Positions 33,620-42,068 of a DNA stretch of 64,000 bases are shown piece by piece. Location: contig NZ_JAPDKN010000016.1 of the NCBI RefSeq assembly GCF_026163565.1, forward strand, positions 62,001-126,000, read 5' to 3'. Position 1 is the first letter of the stretch, and each line of letters starts with the position of its first letter. A model generated the notes under the pieces. It had not been told where the DNA came from. It saw nothing but the letters and a program-made list of their open reading frames with translations, and did not search any database. The stretch is from Chryseobacterium sp. YIM B08800. GTDB taxonomy: Bacteria; Bacteroidota; Bacteroidia; Flavobacteriales; Weeksellaceae. Position numbers and translations under genes: made by a program.

Positions 33620-34147
33620 TTATTTTTTCATTTCCGGAGGATAGTTTGCCATAATTTCGGCAACAATCTGAGGAATTTGTTTTTGTTTAGCTTTTGGTCG
33701 GTCTACAGAAATTCCACTACCGATTCCCTGCCAAACTAATTTTTGAGATCTAGAGTCTACAAGATCTACAATAATTGCTCCTTCGTTATAGTTACTAGTC
33801 CAGGTTCTGTTCATTCCGATTCCCCAACCGAAACCACCGCCCCATCCCCACATTCCGTAAGGACTTGTACTGTTGATGTCGGTAATTTTTTTGTGGTTAG
33901 CTTTTACATTCACAATCAAATCAGGATTTTCTCCCGGTTGAAGTCCTTTCATCTGCAATTGTTTAGACAGCTCATTCAAAACTCTGTCTTTATCGATGTC
34001 ATTCAGTTTCAAATCATCGATTCTGATTTTATATGTTTTGTAAGTCGTAAAATTAGCAGTTTGAGCATAATCTGAACGTACCTGAAATGGGCTACAAGAC
34101 GATAAACCTAAACTTGCTGCAAGCAAAATAAAAATATATTTCTTCAT
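33620..34147 (-). CDS. DUF4136 lipoprotein
   Basis: A 175-residue lipoprotein (LLAASLGLSSCSPFQV, Cys about residue 18). The DUF4136 pattern is visible: VRSDYAQTANFTTYKTYKI near the start, VLNELSKQLQMKGLQPGENPDLIVNVKA in the middle and GAIIVDLVDSRSQKLVWQGIGSG before the C-terminus. A Gly/Trp-rich stretch MWGWGGGFGWGIGMNRTW lies in the centre, as usual for the family. Such proteins are envelope-associated and of unknown role. The DUF5522 gene starts upstream with a one-base gap, so the two share a transcript. Confidence 0.9.
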   Translation of the reverse strand: MKKYIFILLAASLGLSSCSPFQVRSDYAQTANFTTYKTYKIRIDDLKLNDIDKDRVLNELSKQLQMKGLQPGENPDLIVNVKANHKKITDINSTSPYGMWGWGGGFGWGIGMNRTWTSNYNEGAIIVDLVDSRSQKLVWQGIGSGISVDRPKAKQKQIPQIVAEIMANYPPEMKK

Positions 34148-34148
34148 T

Positions 34149-34334
<186 letters not shown>

Positions 34335-34349
34335 TTAAATCAAAACTTT

Positions 34350-34357
34350 TATATTTG
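34350..34357 (+). promoter_or_regulatory. Possible -7 box giving a leaderless start
   Basis: TATATTTG, a full TAnnTTTG match, ends just 5 bp before the ATG at 34363. If used, transcription would begin at or next to the start codon. Confidence 0.35.
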
Positions 34358-34362
34358 TTATC

Positions 34363-34692
34363 ATGATAATTGTGTGCCAAAAGCTCCTCAAAAATACAAA
34401 AATAAACGGCATTACGCTCTATCCTTTTATTTTCATTAAAAATCCTGAAGATAAGAAGAATAGGGTTCTGATTAATCATGAAAAAATTCATATCAGACAG
34501 CAATTGGAGTTGTTGATTATTTTCTTTTACATTTTATACGTTGCAGAATATTATTATCATTTTTTTAAACTTAAAAATCCTCATTTAGCGTACCGTGCGA
34601 TTTCTTTTGAAAGAGAAGCTTACTCAATGGAACACGATTTAAATTATCTAAAGAAGAGAAAATTCTGGGCATTCAGAAAATACTTTAATTAA
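34363..34692 (+). CDS. Small HEXXH-motif protein, metallopeptidase-like
   Basis: A 109-residue protein with VLINHEKIHIRQQLELLIIFFYILYVAEYYYHFF (about residues 41-74): HEKIH fits the zinc-binding HEXXH motif, followed by a hydrophobic helix that may enter the membrane. A later ISFEREAYSMEHDLNYL offers a Glu as third ligand, in the order seen in minigluzincins. No pro-region or signal peptide. It could be a small membrane-linked protease or an inactive relative; activity is inference. The start is the only good Met, and a -7 box lies almost upon it. Confidence 0.65.
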   Translation: MIIVCQKLLKNTKINGITLYPFIFIKNPEDKKNRVLINHEKIHIRQQLELLIIFFYILYVAEYYYHFFKLKNPHLAYRAISFEREAYSMEHDLNYLKKRKFWAFRKYFN

Positions 34693-34712
34693 AAGATTAG
34701 CACTCCAAAATT

Positions 34713-34754
34713 CCCCTCCTTTGGAGGGGTGTCAAAAATTCTTTGAATTTTTGA
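34713..34754. repeat. Two adjacent palindromes
   Basis: CCCCTCC-TTT-GGAGGGG at 34713-34729 is followed by a second inverted repeat, GTCAAAAATTC/GAATTTTTGAC, at 34731-34754. The double palindrome in an intergenic site looks like a REP-type element or dispersed flavobacterial repeat and could also end transcription of the upstream gene. Confidence 0.65.
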
Positions 34755-34834
34755 CGGGGTGGTAAAAAGAAGCAGCAAATATCCTCAATACTAGCAAAAA
34801 TCTGTTTTACCAACACAAGCTCAAATAAAAAAAC

Positions 34835-34842
34835 TAATTTTG
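34835..34842 (+). promoter_or_regulatory. Promoter -7 box for desulfhydrase-like gene
   Basis: TAATTTTG, full TAnnTTTG match, 28 bp ahead of the ATG at 34871. No clear -33 element. Confidence 0.45.
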
Positions 34843-34870
34843 TTAAAACAAATATCATTTAAACAAAGAA

Positions 34871-35779
34871 ATGTTATTACAACTTCCTACAGAAACCATT
34901 CCCATTCAGGAAATCCCAATTAATAAAAAAGTAAAACTTTTCATCAAAAGAGAAGACTTTATTCATCCTCAAATTTCAGGTAACAAATACTGGAAACTTT
35001 TTTACAATATTAATAACTACTTAGAAAATTCGCCGGAAAATCCTTTAATCATCACATTTGGCGGAGCTTATTCAAACCATATTTCAGCAGTTTCTGCTAC
35101 GGGAAATCTTTTTGGAATTAAAACTTTAGGCATTATAAGAGGCGAAGAATTAGAAAAAAAATGGCGGGATAATCCGACTTTACTTTTTGCCAAAAGAAAC
35201 GGAATGAATTTAAAATTTGTTTCGCGTGAAGAATATCGCCATAAAGAAAAATTAACCGAATTTTTACAACATGAATTTCCGGAAGCATTAATAATTCCTG
35301 AAGGCGGAACCAATAAAAATGCTGTTCAGGGCATTAAAATGATGCTCAATAACGATACAAAAGATTTTGATTATCTTTGCACAGCAGTTGGAACCGGAGG
35401 TACTTTGGCGGGGATTTCAGAATTTTGTGAAGATAATCAGAAGGTTATAGGTTTTAAAGTAGTTGAAGATTCTTCTTTAGAAAGCAAAATGTCAGAATTA
35501 ACCTCGAAGAAAAATTTTCATCTAAACGATGCTGCTTTTGGTGGTTATGGTAAAATAAATGATGAAAATATTCGTTTTATCAATGATTTTAAAGCGAAAT
35601 TTAATATTCCTTTAGAACCAGTGTATACAGGAAAGATGATGCAGAAAGTTTTTGAAATGATCGATGCTGATTATTTTCCTGAAGGAAGCAAAATTCTGTG
35701 TTTTCATACCGGAGGCTTGCAGGGAATAGAAGGCGCCAATTTGCTTTTAGAAAAACAAAATAGAAATTTAATAATGTAA
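34871..35779 (+). CDS. PLP enzyme: D-cysteine desulfhydrase/ACC deaminase family
   Basis: A 302-residue cytosolic enzyme. The PLP-binding Lys is in QISGNKYWKLFYN (about residue 40), followed by ITFGGAYSNHISAVSATG, the Asn-His block of this family, and the phosphate cradle CTAVGTGGTLAGISEFC. The family removes sulfide from D-cysteine or opens 1-aminocyclopropane-1-carboxylate; residues deciding between these (Tyr pair of ACC deaminase) cannot be judged safely, and D-cysteine desulfhydrase is more common in this phylum. Single gene, with its own promoter. Confidence 0.88.
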   Translation: MLLQLPTETIPIQEIPINKKVKLFIKREDFIHPQISGNKYWKLFYNINNYLENSPENPLIITFGGAYSNHISAVSATGNLFGIKTLGIIRGEELEKKWRDNPTLLFAKRNGMNLKFVSREEYRHKEKLTEFLQHEFPEALIIPEGGTNKNAVQGIKMMLNNDTKDFDYLCTAVGTGGTLAGISEFCEDNQKVIGFKVVEDSSLESKMSELTSKKNFHLNDAAFGGYGKINDENIRFINDFKAKFNIPLEPVYTGKMMQKVFEMIDADYFPEGSKILCFHTGGLQGIEGANLLLEKQNRNLIM

Positions 35780-35859
35780 AGCCGAAAAAGTATGATGAAT
35801 TCATACGACAATTTTAAAACACAGGTGGATTACTTGTAGGGCTTTAAAAATCAAAAAAC

Positions 35860-36915
35860 ATGAAAAGACTTTTCTTACTAATTAGCCTTTTAGTTTTATC
35901 AAAATTCTCAGCTCAGACCTGGGCAACAGAAGATCAATACATTCAGAAATTTGCTCAATATGCAGTTGAAGAAATGGAAAAATACAAAATTCCGGCTTCA
36001 ATTACACTTGCACAAGGACTTTTAGAAACAGGTGGCGGACAAAGCCGTTTGGCGCTGGAAGGAAAAAATCACTTCGGTATAAAATGTAAAGAAGACTGGA
36101 CCGGAAAAACAATGAAGCACACCGATGATGCTCCGAATGAGTGTTTCCGTGTGTATGATGATCCTAAACAATCTTACGAAGACCACTCTATATTTCTGGC
36201 AACAAGAAAATACTACACCAAACTTTTTGATCTTGATATGAAAGATTATAAAGCTTGGGCGCATGGTTTAAAAAAAGCAGGTTACGCTACCAATCCTCGT
36301 TATGCATCAATTCTGATCGGAAAAATTGAAAAATACAAGCTGTATGAATTTGATGAAGTAAATTCCAAAGAAGTTCTTTATGCCGTATTAAAAAAATATC
36401 CGGGATTACAGGAAGACAGACAGTTTATGACTCAGCTTGAACCTGCAAAAGAAAAGAAAAAAACAATTGCTCCGACTCCTAAAACTCAATCTCAACCTAA
36501 AGTTTATGCTTTAGCTCCTGAAAAAAAGGAAAGAGTAAAAACAAAAGCAGAGATTTTAAATTCAATTTTAATTAAAAGTCATCCGAATGGTGGTTTGAAA
36601 TATATTGTGATTCCTGAAGATACTGATGTACAGTATATTGCTAAGAAATTTAAAATCAGCGAAAGTAAATTGATGAAATGGAACGAGCTGGAGGGAACTG
36701 CATTAGCAAAAAATGAAGTTGTTTTTCTTGAATCTAAGAATTCTCAGGGAAATACTCCAATCTACAAAACCGAATCTGGCGAAGATATGTATGATATCGC
36801 ACAGAAATTTGGCATCAAACTCAATAAATTATATGCTAAAAACAGAATGGATGAGGGACAAAAACCATCCACTGGACAATTAATTTATCTGATCGACAAA
36901 AAACCTAGAAACTAA
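35860..36915 (+). CDS. Glucosaminidase with two LysM domains
   Basis: A 351-residue exported wall hydrolase; signal peptide MKRLFLLISLLVLSKFSAQ. Residues about 25-165 are an endo-beta-N-acetylglucosaminidase (FlgJ/GH73-type) domain with ITLAQGLLETGGGQSRLALEGKNHFGIKC, the catalytic Glu lying in LLETG, and YDDPKQSYEDHSIFL. Two LysM modules follow after a Lys/Pro linker: YIVIPEDTDVQYIAKKF (about 246-292) and IYKTESGEDMYDIAQKF (about 302-347). It should bind and cleave peptidoglycan during growth or division. No linked gene suggests a special role. Confidence 0.9.
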   Translation: MKRLFLLISLLVLSKFSAQTWATEDQYIQKFAQYAVEEMEKYKIPASITLAQGLLETGGGQSRLALEGKNHFGIKCKEDWTGKTMKHTDDAPNECFRVYDDPKQSYEDHSIFLATRKYYTKLFDLDMKDYKAWAHGLKKAGYATNPRYASILIGKIEKYKLYEFDEVNSKEVLYAVLKKYPGLQEDRQFMTQLEPAKEKKKTIAPTPKTQSQPKVYALAPEKKERVKTKAEILNSILIKSHPNGGLKYIVIPEDTDVQYIAKKFKISESKLMKWNELEGTALAKNEVVFLESKNSQGNTPIYKTESGEDMYDIAQKFGIKLNKLYAKNRMDEGQKPSTGQLIYLIDKKPRN

Positions 36916-36931
36916 AATCAGTTGTTAGGTT

Positions 36932-37003
36932 TTAGTTGATGGTTGTTAGTTTTAAGAACTGATAATTAATCGCTATCAACTAATTACCATCAACTATCAA
37001 CTA
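36932..37003. repeat. Long imperfect inverted repeat upstream of hemL
   Basis: TTTAGTTGATGGTTGTTAG on the left pairs with CTAATTACCATCAACTA on the right across a 29-bp loop, and extra 'atcaact' words are repeated near by. The element fills the 95-bp gap before hemL. It may be a dispersed repeat or a leader structure that affects hemL. Confidence 0.55.
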
Positions 37004-37010
37004 AATAATA

Positions 37011-38294
37011 ATGAAATACCAAAGAAGTTCAGCTTTATTTGAAGAGGCTTACAAATATATTCCGGGAGGTGTAAATTCTCCGGTTCGTGCTTTTAAATCG
37101 GTGGGTGGAGTTCCCGTTTTTATGAAATCTGCGAAAGGTGCTTACCTTACAGATGCTGATGACAACACGTACATAGATTACATTAATTCTTGGGGACCTG
37201 CCATTTTAGGTCACACCCATCCTGAAGTTTTAGAAGAATTAAAAATTCAGGCAGAAAAAGGATTCTCTTTTGGCGCACCAACGGAATTAGAAACTGAAAT
37301 TGCAAAATTCATTACAGAAAATGTTCCGAATATCGACCAGATAAGAATGGTTTCTTCAGGTACAGAGGCTTGTATGAGCGCAATCAGACTGGCAAGAGGT
37401 TTTACAGGAAGAGATAAATTTATCAAATTTGAAGGCTGTTATCATGGTCATTCAGATTCGTTTTTGATAAAAGCGGGAAGTGGTGCTGCAACTTTTGGAA
37501 ACCCGAATTCTCCAGGTGTAACTCAGGGAACAGCAAAAGATACTTTATTAGCAAGATATAATGATTTTGAGCAAGTAGAAGATTTGTTCAGACATAATCA
37601 GGGTGAAATTGCAGCGGTAATTATTGAGCCGGTTGCAGGAAACATGGGTTGTGTACTTCCTGAAAACGATTTCTTACAAAAATTAAGAAAGATCTGTGAC
37701 GAAAACGGAGCTTTACTGATCTTCGATGAAGTAATGACAGGTTTCAGACTGGCTTTTGGCGGAGCTCAGGAATTATTTAATGTGAAAGCCGATTTGGTAA
37801 CTTATGGAAAAGTAATCGGAGGCGGACTTCCGGTAGGAGCTTTTGCAGGAAGAAATGAAATTATGGATCATCTTGCTCCAAAAGGCGGAGTTTATCAGGC
37901 CGGAACTTTGAGTGGAAATCCTTTGGCAATGAGAGCAGGTTTAAAAACTTTGCAAATCATTAAAAATGACCCTGAATTTTTCAACAGATTGGCTAAAACA
38001 ACAGAAACGTTAGACTTTGAAATCGGAAAAATTTTAAGTGAAAAAGGAATTGAGCACAGGATCAACAGAAAAGGTTCGATGATGTCGGTTTTCTTCCACA
38101 TTAATGCGGTTTCTAATTTTGATGAGGCACAAAATGCTAATCATTCATTATTCAATAATTTCTTTCATCAGATGTTAACCAACGGAATTTATCTTCCGCC
38201 AAGTGGTTATGAAACCTATTTCATCAGTGATGCAATCAAGGACAAAGAAATCGATATGACTTTGGAAGCGGTAAGAAAATTTCAGTATTCTTAA
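37011..38294 (+). CDS. hemL: Glutamate-1-semialdehyde 2,1-aminomutase
   Basis: A 427-residue PLP enzyme of normal length that makes 5-aminolevulinate, the C5-pathway precursor of heme. Conserved blocks: [16 protein letters not shown] at the N-terminus, [51 protein letters not shown] with the Asp that contacts PLP nitrogen, and [18 protein letters not shown], whose Lys (about residue 267) forms the Schiff base. The C-terminus ends at a bidirectional terminator. Other heme genes are not in view. Confidence 0.96.
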   Translation: MKYQRSSALFEEAYKYIPGGVNSPVRAFKSVGGVPVFMKSAKGAYLTDADDNTYIDYINSWGPAILGHTHPEVLEELKIQAEKGFSFGAPTELETEIAKFITENVPNIDQIRMVSSGTEACMSAIRLARGFTGRDKFIKFEGCYHGHSDSFLIKAGSGAATFGNPNSPGVTQGTAKDTLLARYNDFEQVEDLFRHNQGEIAAVIIEPVAGNMGCVLPENDFLQKLRKICDENGALLIFDEVMTGFRLAFGGAQELFNVKADLVTYGKVIGGGLPVGAFAGRNEIMDHLAPKGGVYQAGTLSGNPLAMRAGLKTLQIIKNDPEFFNRLAKTTETLDFEIGKILSEKGIEHRINRKGSMMSVFFHINAVSNFDEAQNANHSLFNNFFHQMLTNGIYLPPSGYETYFISDAIKDKEIDMTLEAVRKFQYS

Positions 38295-38317
38295 AATTTG
38301 GATTTTTTAGAAAATTT

Positions 38318-38348
38318 AAATCCTCTCTCAAAACCTGAGAGAGGATTT
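38318..38348. terminator. Bidirectional terminator after hemL
   Basis: AAATCCTCTCTCA/TGAGAGAGGATTT stem with a 5-base loop between hemL and the convergent cysteine-rich gene. Confidence 0.85.
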
Positions 38349-38361
38349 CATTTATTGACAT

Positions 38362-38844
38362 TTAAGCGCACTCAATTCCACATTCAGCAGAACAAAGTAA
38401 GACACCTGTTGGAGTTGGTTTATCGTAACATCCTTTTGTTCGATGGCATTTTGTTACGCATTGAGTGGTAGTATCTCCAATACTAAATTCTGCCTTTTCA
38501 GGTCCTGAAAAAATTTCTTTAAGATTTTTAACTGTGGAAGCAGAAATTTCTTTATCACTTTCATTTGCATAATAGGTTGCTATAAGATTTTCATTTTTAT
38601 CCAACACCATTTTAAAGTAAAAACCTTGTCCCGGTGATTTCTCTTTATAAATTACATAAAAAGATTCACCAACGGTTTCAGATTTCTTAGTAAGAATATT
38701 AAATTTTTTATTTTTTGGTTCTTCATTTTTCTTAAAAGAACTGAAATATTCTTTATCGTTTCTAACTGGGTTATTATCTTTAGCTTTAATTGTAATAAAG
38801 GCAAACAATAAAAGAGCGAATGTTAATAAAATATTATTTTTCAT
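38362..38844 (-). CDS. Secreted protein with six-cysteine C-terminal tail
   Basis: From the ATG at 38844 the product has 160 residues with signal peptide MKNNILLTFALLLFAFITIKA; a longer frame would begin before a Lys-rich stretch that overlaps the preceding gene and is unlikely. The mid-part (YVIYKEKSPGQGFYFKMVLDKNENLIATYYANE) is unassigned. The last 34 residues hold six cysteines: TTQCVTKCHRTKGCYD and VLLCSAECGIECA, a disulfide- or metal-rich knot. It follows the GLPGLI gene by 13 bp. A precursor of a small exported peptide is possible, but no leader-peptidase site or maturation gene is evident. Confidence 0.7.
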   Translation of the reverse strand: MKNNILLTFALLLFAFITIKAKDNNPVRNDKEYFSSFKKNEEPKNKKFNILTKKSETVGESFYVIYKEKSPGQGFYFKMVLDKNENLIATYYANESDKEISASTVKNLKEIFSGPEKAEFSIGDTTTQCVTKCHRTKGCYDKPTPTGVLLCSAECGIECA

Positions 38845-38857
38845 AATGTTTTGTTTT

Positions 38858-39685
38858 TTAGAGTTCAATTTTATTTTCTTTTTTATATTCTTCAATCATT
38901 TTTTTCTGAGTTTCATCAAGAAGCTTTCTCATATCGACAGTATTGCCATTAGCATCTTTCTTTTCATAGATTTGATGCGTATGCATCATTTCAATAATCC
39001 TTTTCAAAGGATTTTCAGTATGGCTTTTTCTCACTTCTAAGAATTTTGATTTTGAGGTTTCAATATACTTTCCTTTTGCAATACGATCGTCAATAGATAT
39101 TCTTTTTTGTTTTGAGATACCTGTTGCTAAAAAATGATGGTCGTATTTTTTATCAAATATTTCGAGAATTAAACCAGGCAATCCAAAGAATTTATAGGGC
39201 CCGTCCTGAACAGGAATTTCTGGAGTGTAATATGCTTCATAGTCTCTTCCTGCATAGGTTGTAGTAGCTAAATACACTTTATAACCTAAAATTTCTTTGC
39301 TTTCTGTACTTATTTTCCAGTTAAATTCAGGCTTTTCATTATATTTAAATTCATGCCCGTCAAATTCAAGAGAATAATAAGTAACATCCTTATATGAGAG
39401 CTTTTTCTGAATATAACAACCAAGGATATCTCCAGGCAATGCTTTAAAGTTAATCTTCTTGCCTAGTTTTTCGTCTGATGCTATAATAGAATCTGCTAAA
39501 TACGGCGCTTCACTGAAAAATGTAGAATGGTTTTCTTCAATATTTAAGAATGTGTTCTGTGAAATGATTTTTGTGCTGTCTTTCATAATGTGCTTAGAAT
39601 ACTTGTACTGGACAACAAATGATTGAGCAGTTATAACAGATGAAAAACATAGAAAAAATAGAATTAATAAAGTTATTTTTTTCAT
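38858..39685 (-). CDS. GLPGLI family protein
   Basis: A 275-residue exported protein; signal peptide MKKITLLILFFLCFSSVITAQ. The family-defining motif is FFGLPGLILEIFDKK (about residues 167-181), preceded by GRDYEAYYTPEIPVQDGPYKF. GLPGLI proteins are envelope proteins of Bacteroidota, often next to TonB-linked or peptide-related genes; their role is unknown. Here the partner is a six-cysteine secreted protein 13 bp downstream. Both are minus strand and may be one transcript. Confidence 0.9.
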   Translation of the reverse strand: MKKITLLILFFLCFSSVITAQSFVVQYKYSKHIMKDSTKIISQNTFLNIEENHSTFFSEAPYLADSIIASDEKLGKKINFKALPGDILGCYIQKKLSYKDVTYYSLEFDGHEFKYNEKPEFNWKISTESKEILGYKVYLATTTYAGRDYEAYYTPEIPVQDGPYKFFGLPGLILEIFDKKYDHHFLATGISKQKRISIDDRIAKGKYIETSKSKFLEVRKSHTENPLKRIIEMMHTHQIYEKKDANGNTVDMRKLLDETQKKMIEEYKKENKIEL

Positions 39686-39879
39686 AAGAATAATGAATTT
39701 AAATCTAAGACTCTTTTAATGCTTATGTGGAATTTGGTTTTTTAGAAGTGCTCATATTTATCAACACAAATATTTCAAATATCGTAAATATTTTGATTTT
39801 GAGAGGACTTTTTTGAGCGTTCGAAAAATTCATACAAGCAATATGATAAATGATACAATTCTAAGACCTTAGTTCTTAC

Positions 39880-39887
39880 TAATTTTG
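39880..39887 (+). promoter_or_regulatory. Promoter -7 box for amidohydrolase gene
   Basis: TAATTTTG, full TAnnTTTG match, 17 bp ahead of the ATG at 39905. No clear -33 element was found. Confidence 0.4.
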
Positions 39888-39904
39888 TGTCATAGAAATT
39901 GAAT

Positions 39905-41236
39905 ATGGAAAGGTCTAATAATATTTCGCGAAAAGATTTTTTGAAAAGCTCTGCTTTAGCAATGGCTGGAATTACTTTAACGCCTACAGTGGTGAGTGCA
40001 AAAACGCTTTCTGAAGATAAAGTTTCAACAGTAAACGGGAAATTAATTCTTAAAAATGTTCGTCTTGAAACAGGTTTTGAATATGAAGAAGGCGAAGTGA
40101 TTTCTACAAAAACAGATTTGTTTTTAATAGAAACAGAAAACGGAAAAATCATAAAAATAGCACCGAATGATCCGAAAGCAAAAGCGGTGGATGCAAAAGG
40201 TTTTTTGATGCTTCCGGCTTTTAAAGACATGCACATTCACCTCGATAAAACTTTTTATGGCGACAAATGGCAGGCTGTAAGAAAAAGAAAAGGCGGAGTA
40301 AAAGGAATGATTGCTTTGGAAGAACAGATCATGCCGGAAATTCTGAAAAATTCTACTTATAAAGCAGAAAAAATGATTGAATTGATCCAGTCTAAAGGAA
40401 CTGCTTTTGCAAGAAGTCATGTGAATATTGAGCCTACTTCCAAGCTCGATTCTTTGAAAAATCTACAGAAAGCTTTAGATAACAAAAAGAAAAGTTTCGG
40501 TGCTGAAATTGTTGCGTTTCCGCAGCACGGAGTTTTTTACAAAAATTCTGTTCCTTATCTGAAAGAAGCGGCTCAGATGAATATCGATTTTATCGGTGGA
40601 GTAGATCCTTACACGATTGACGGAGCGATTGAAAAGACAATTGATTTTACGGTACAACTCGCTTTAGATCATCAAAAAGGAATTGATATTCATTTACATG
40701 AAACCGGAGAATCAGGTTTGAAAACGGTTGAATACCTTATCGATAAAGTGAATGAAAATCCTTCTCTAAAAGGAAAAACATTTTTTAGTCATTGTTTTAT
40801 TTTAGGTAAATTAGATAAAATAAAACAGGAAGAGATTGCCGAAAAATTAGGCAATGCTCAAGTGGGAATTGCTTCAACGATCCCTATCGGAAATTTGATT
40901 ATGCCGCTTCCGACTTTACAAAAACATAATGTAACCGTTTATACCGGAAACGACAGTATTATCGATCATTGGAATACTTACGGAACCGGAAGTGTTTTAG
41001 AGAAAGCCAATCTTTATGCTCAGCTTTACGGTCAGTCGACTGAATTTTTGCTTTCAAGAAGTTTAAAATTAGCAACGGCAAATCTAACTCCTTTGGATGA
41101 TAAAGGCGTTCAGCAATGGCCGAAAACAGGTGATGATGCCGATTTTGTTCTGCTGAATGCAAGCTGTTCTGCAGAAGCGGTATCAAGAATTTCGAACGTA
41201 GAATCTCTTATTTATAGAGGGAACGTGGTATTTTAA
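39905..41236 (+). CDS. Amidohydrolase, cytosine deaminase-like, with Tat-like leader
   Basis: From the ATG at 39905 the product is 443 residues; a TTG two codons earlier is possible. The leader NISRKDFLKSSALAMAGITLTP resembles a twin-arginine signal but has Arg-Lys in the core. The metal-dependent hydrolase core shows MHIHLDKTFYGDKW (HxH plus substrate Lys, about residue 110), FARSHVNIEP, IDIHLHETGESG, FFSHCFILG and VYTGNDSIIDHW, close to the cytosine/isoguanine deaminase branch. It may deaminate or hydrolyse a cyclic amide in the periplasm. The ankyrin gene follows 15 bp downstream. Confidence 0.82.
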   Translation: MERSNNISRKDFLKSSALAMAGITLTPTVVSAKTLSEDKVSTVNGKLILKNVRLETGFEYEEGEVISTKTDLFLIETENGKIIKIAPNDPKAKAVDAKGFLMLPAFKDMHIHLDKTFYGDKWQAVRKRKGGVKGMIALEEQIMPEILKNSTYKAEKMIELIQSKGTAFARSHVNIEPTSKLDSLKNLQKALDNKKKSFGAEIVAFPQHGVFYKNSVPYLKEAAQMNIDFIGGVDPYTIDGAIEKTIDFTVQLALDHQKGIDIHLHETGESGLKTVEYLIDKVNENPSLKGKTFFSHCFILGKLDKIKQEEIAEKLGNAQVGIASTIPIGNLIMPLPTLQKHNVTVYTGNDSIIDHWNTYGTGSVLEKANLYAQLYGQSTEFLLSRSLKLATANLTPLDDKGVQQWPKTGDDADFVLLNASCSAEAVSRISNVESLIYRGNVVF

Positions 41237-41251
41237 TTAAATAAAAAATAG

Positions 41252-41920
41252 GTGATAAGAGTTTTATTTTTTCTTTTGTATTTTCTCGGTGTGAATGCTT
41301 GTGAAAAAAGTTTCTCTCAACCTGTAAAAAAAAACACGATGAAAAATGAAAATTTAATTGAGCTTGTAAAAAGCAACAATGCAGAAGGATTAAGAACTGC
41401 TTTGGAAAACGGAGCCGATGTGAATACAAAAGATTCCAGAGGAAGATCTTTGCTGCTTCTTGCAGTGGTAGGGAAAAAGATAAAAATTGCAAAAATCCTT
41501 GTCGAATATAAAGCGGATGTTAATCTGCAGGATCAACAATTAGATAGTGCGTTTTTATTTGCAGGAGCAAACGGACAGACCGAATTAGTGAAATTATTTC
41601 TGAAAAACGGAGCCCGTTTTGACGTTTTCAACAGATATAACGGAACGGCTTTAATTCCAGCCTGTGAAAGAGGTCATGTAGAAACGGTAAAAGTTTTGGC
41701 AAATACGGAAGGTTTTCCGATCGATCATGTAAACAGATTGGGATGGACAGCTTTGATGGAAGCGGTAATTTTAGGTGACGGAAGTTTAAAATATCAGCAA
41801 ATCGTTCAGATCCTTAAAGATAAAAAGGCAAAAGATATTGCTGATAAAGATGGAATTACCGCTTTGGAACACGCAAAATCTTTAGGATATAAAGAGATTG
41901 TAAAAATTTTAGAATCTTAA
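41252..41920 (+). CDS. Ankyrin-repeat protein
   Basis: A 222-residue protein starting at a GTG, with a hydrophobic leader IRVLFFLLYFLGVNACEK that may be a lipoprotein signal (weak lipobox VNAC). From about residue 35 it has ankyrin units: NNAEGLRTALENGADVNTKDSRGRSLLLLAVVGK, IAKILVEYKADVNLQDQQLDSAF and LVKLFLKNGARFDVFNRYNGTALIPACERG, in all about five. Ankyrin repeats bind proteins. It is 15 bp after the amidohydrolase gene, so a partner or protector of that exported enzyme is conceivable. A later Met at residue 30 would remove the leader. Confidence 0.85.
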   Translation: MIRVLFFLLYFLGVNACEKSFSQPVKKNTMKNENLIELVKSNNAEGLRTALENGADVNTKDSRGRSLLLLAVVGKKIKIAKILVEYKADVNLQDQQLDSAFLFAGANGQTELVKLFLKNGARFDVFNRYNGTALIPACERGHVETVKVLANTEGFPIDHVNRLGWTALMEAVILGDGSLKYQQIVQILKDKKAKDIADKDGITALEHAKSLGYKEIVKILES

Positions 41921-42068
41921 ATTATCTACGTGAAACTTTGAAAAGATTTTTCCAATCAGCTTTTATATTGTTTTCGCAGATTGTACAAATTAGACAGAAT
42001 CAGCGAGATATTTATTAACAAAGATTGTAAGTCTATTATCTGTCATTTAATAACTAAAAAATCTAAAA

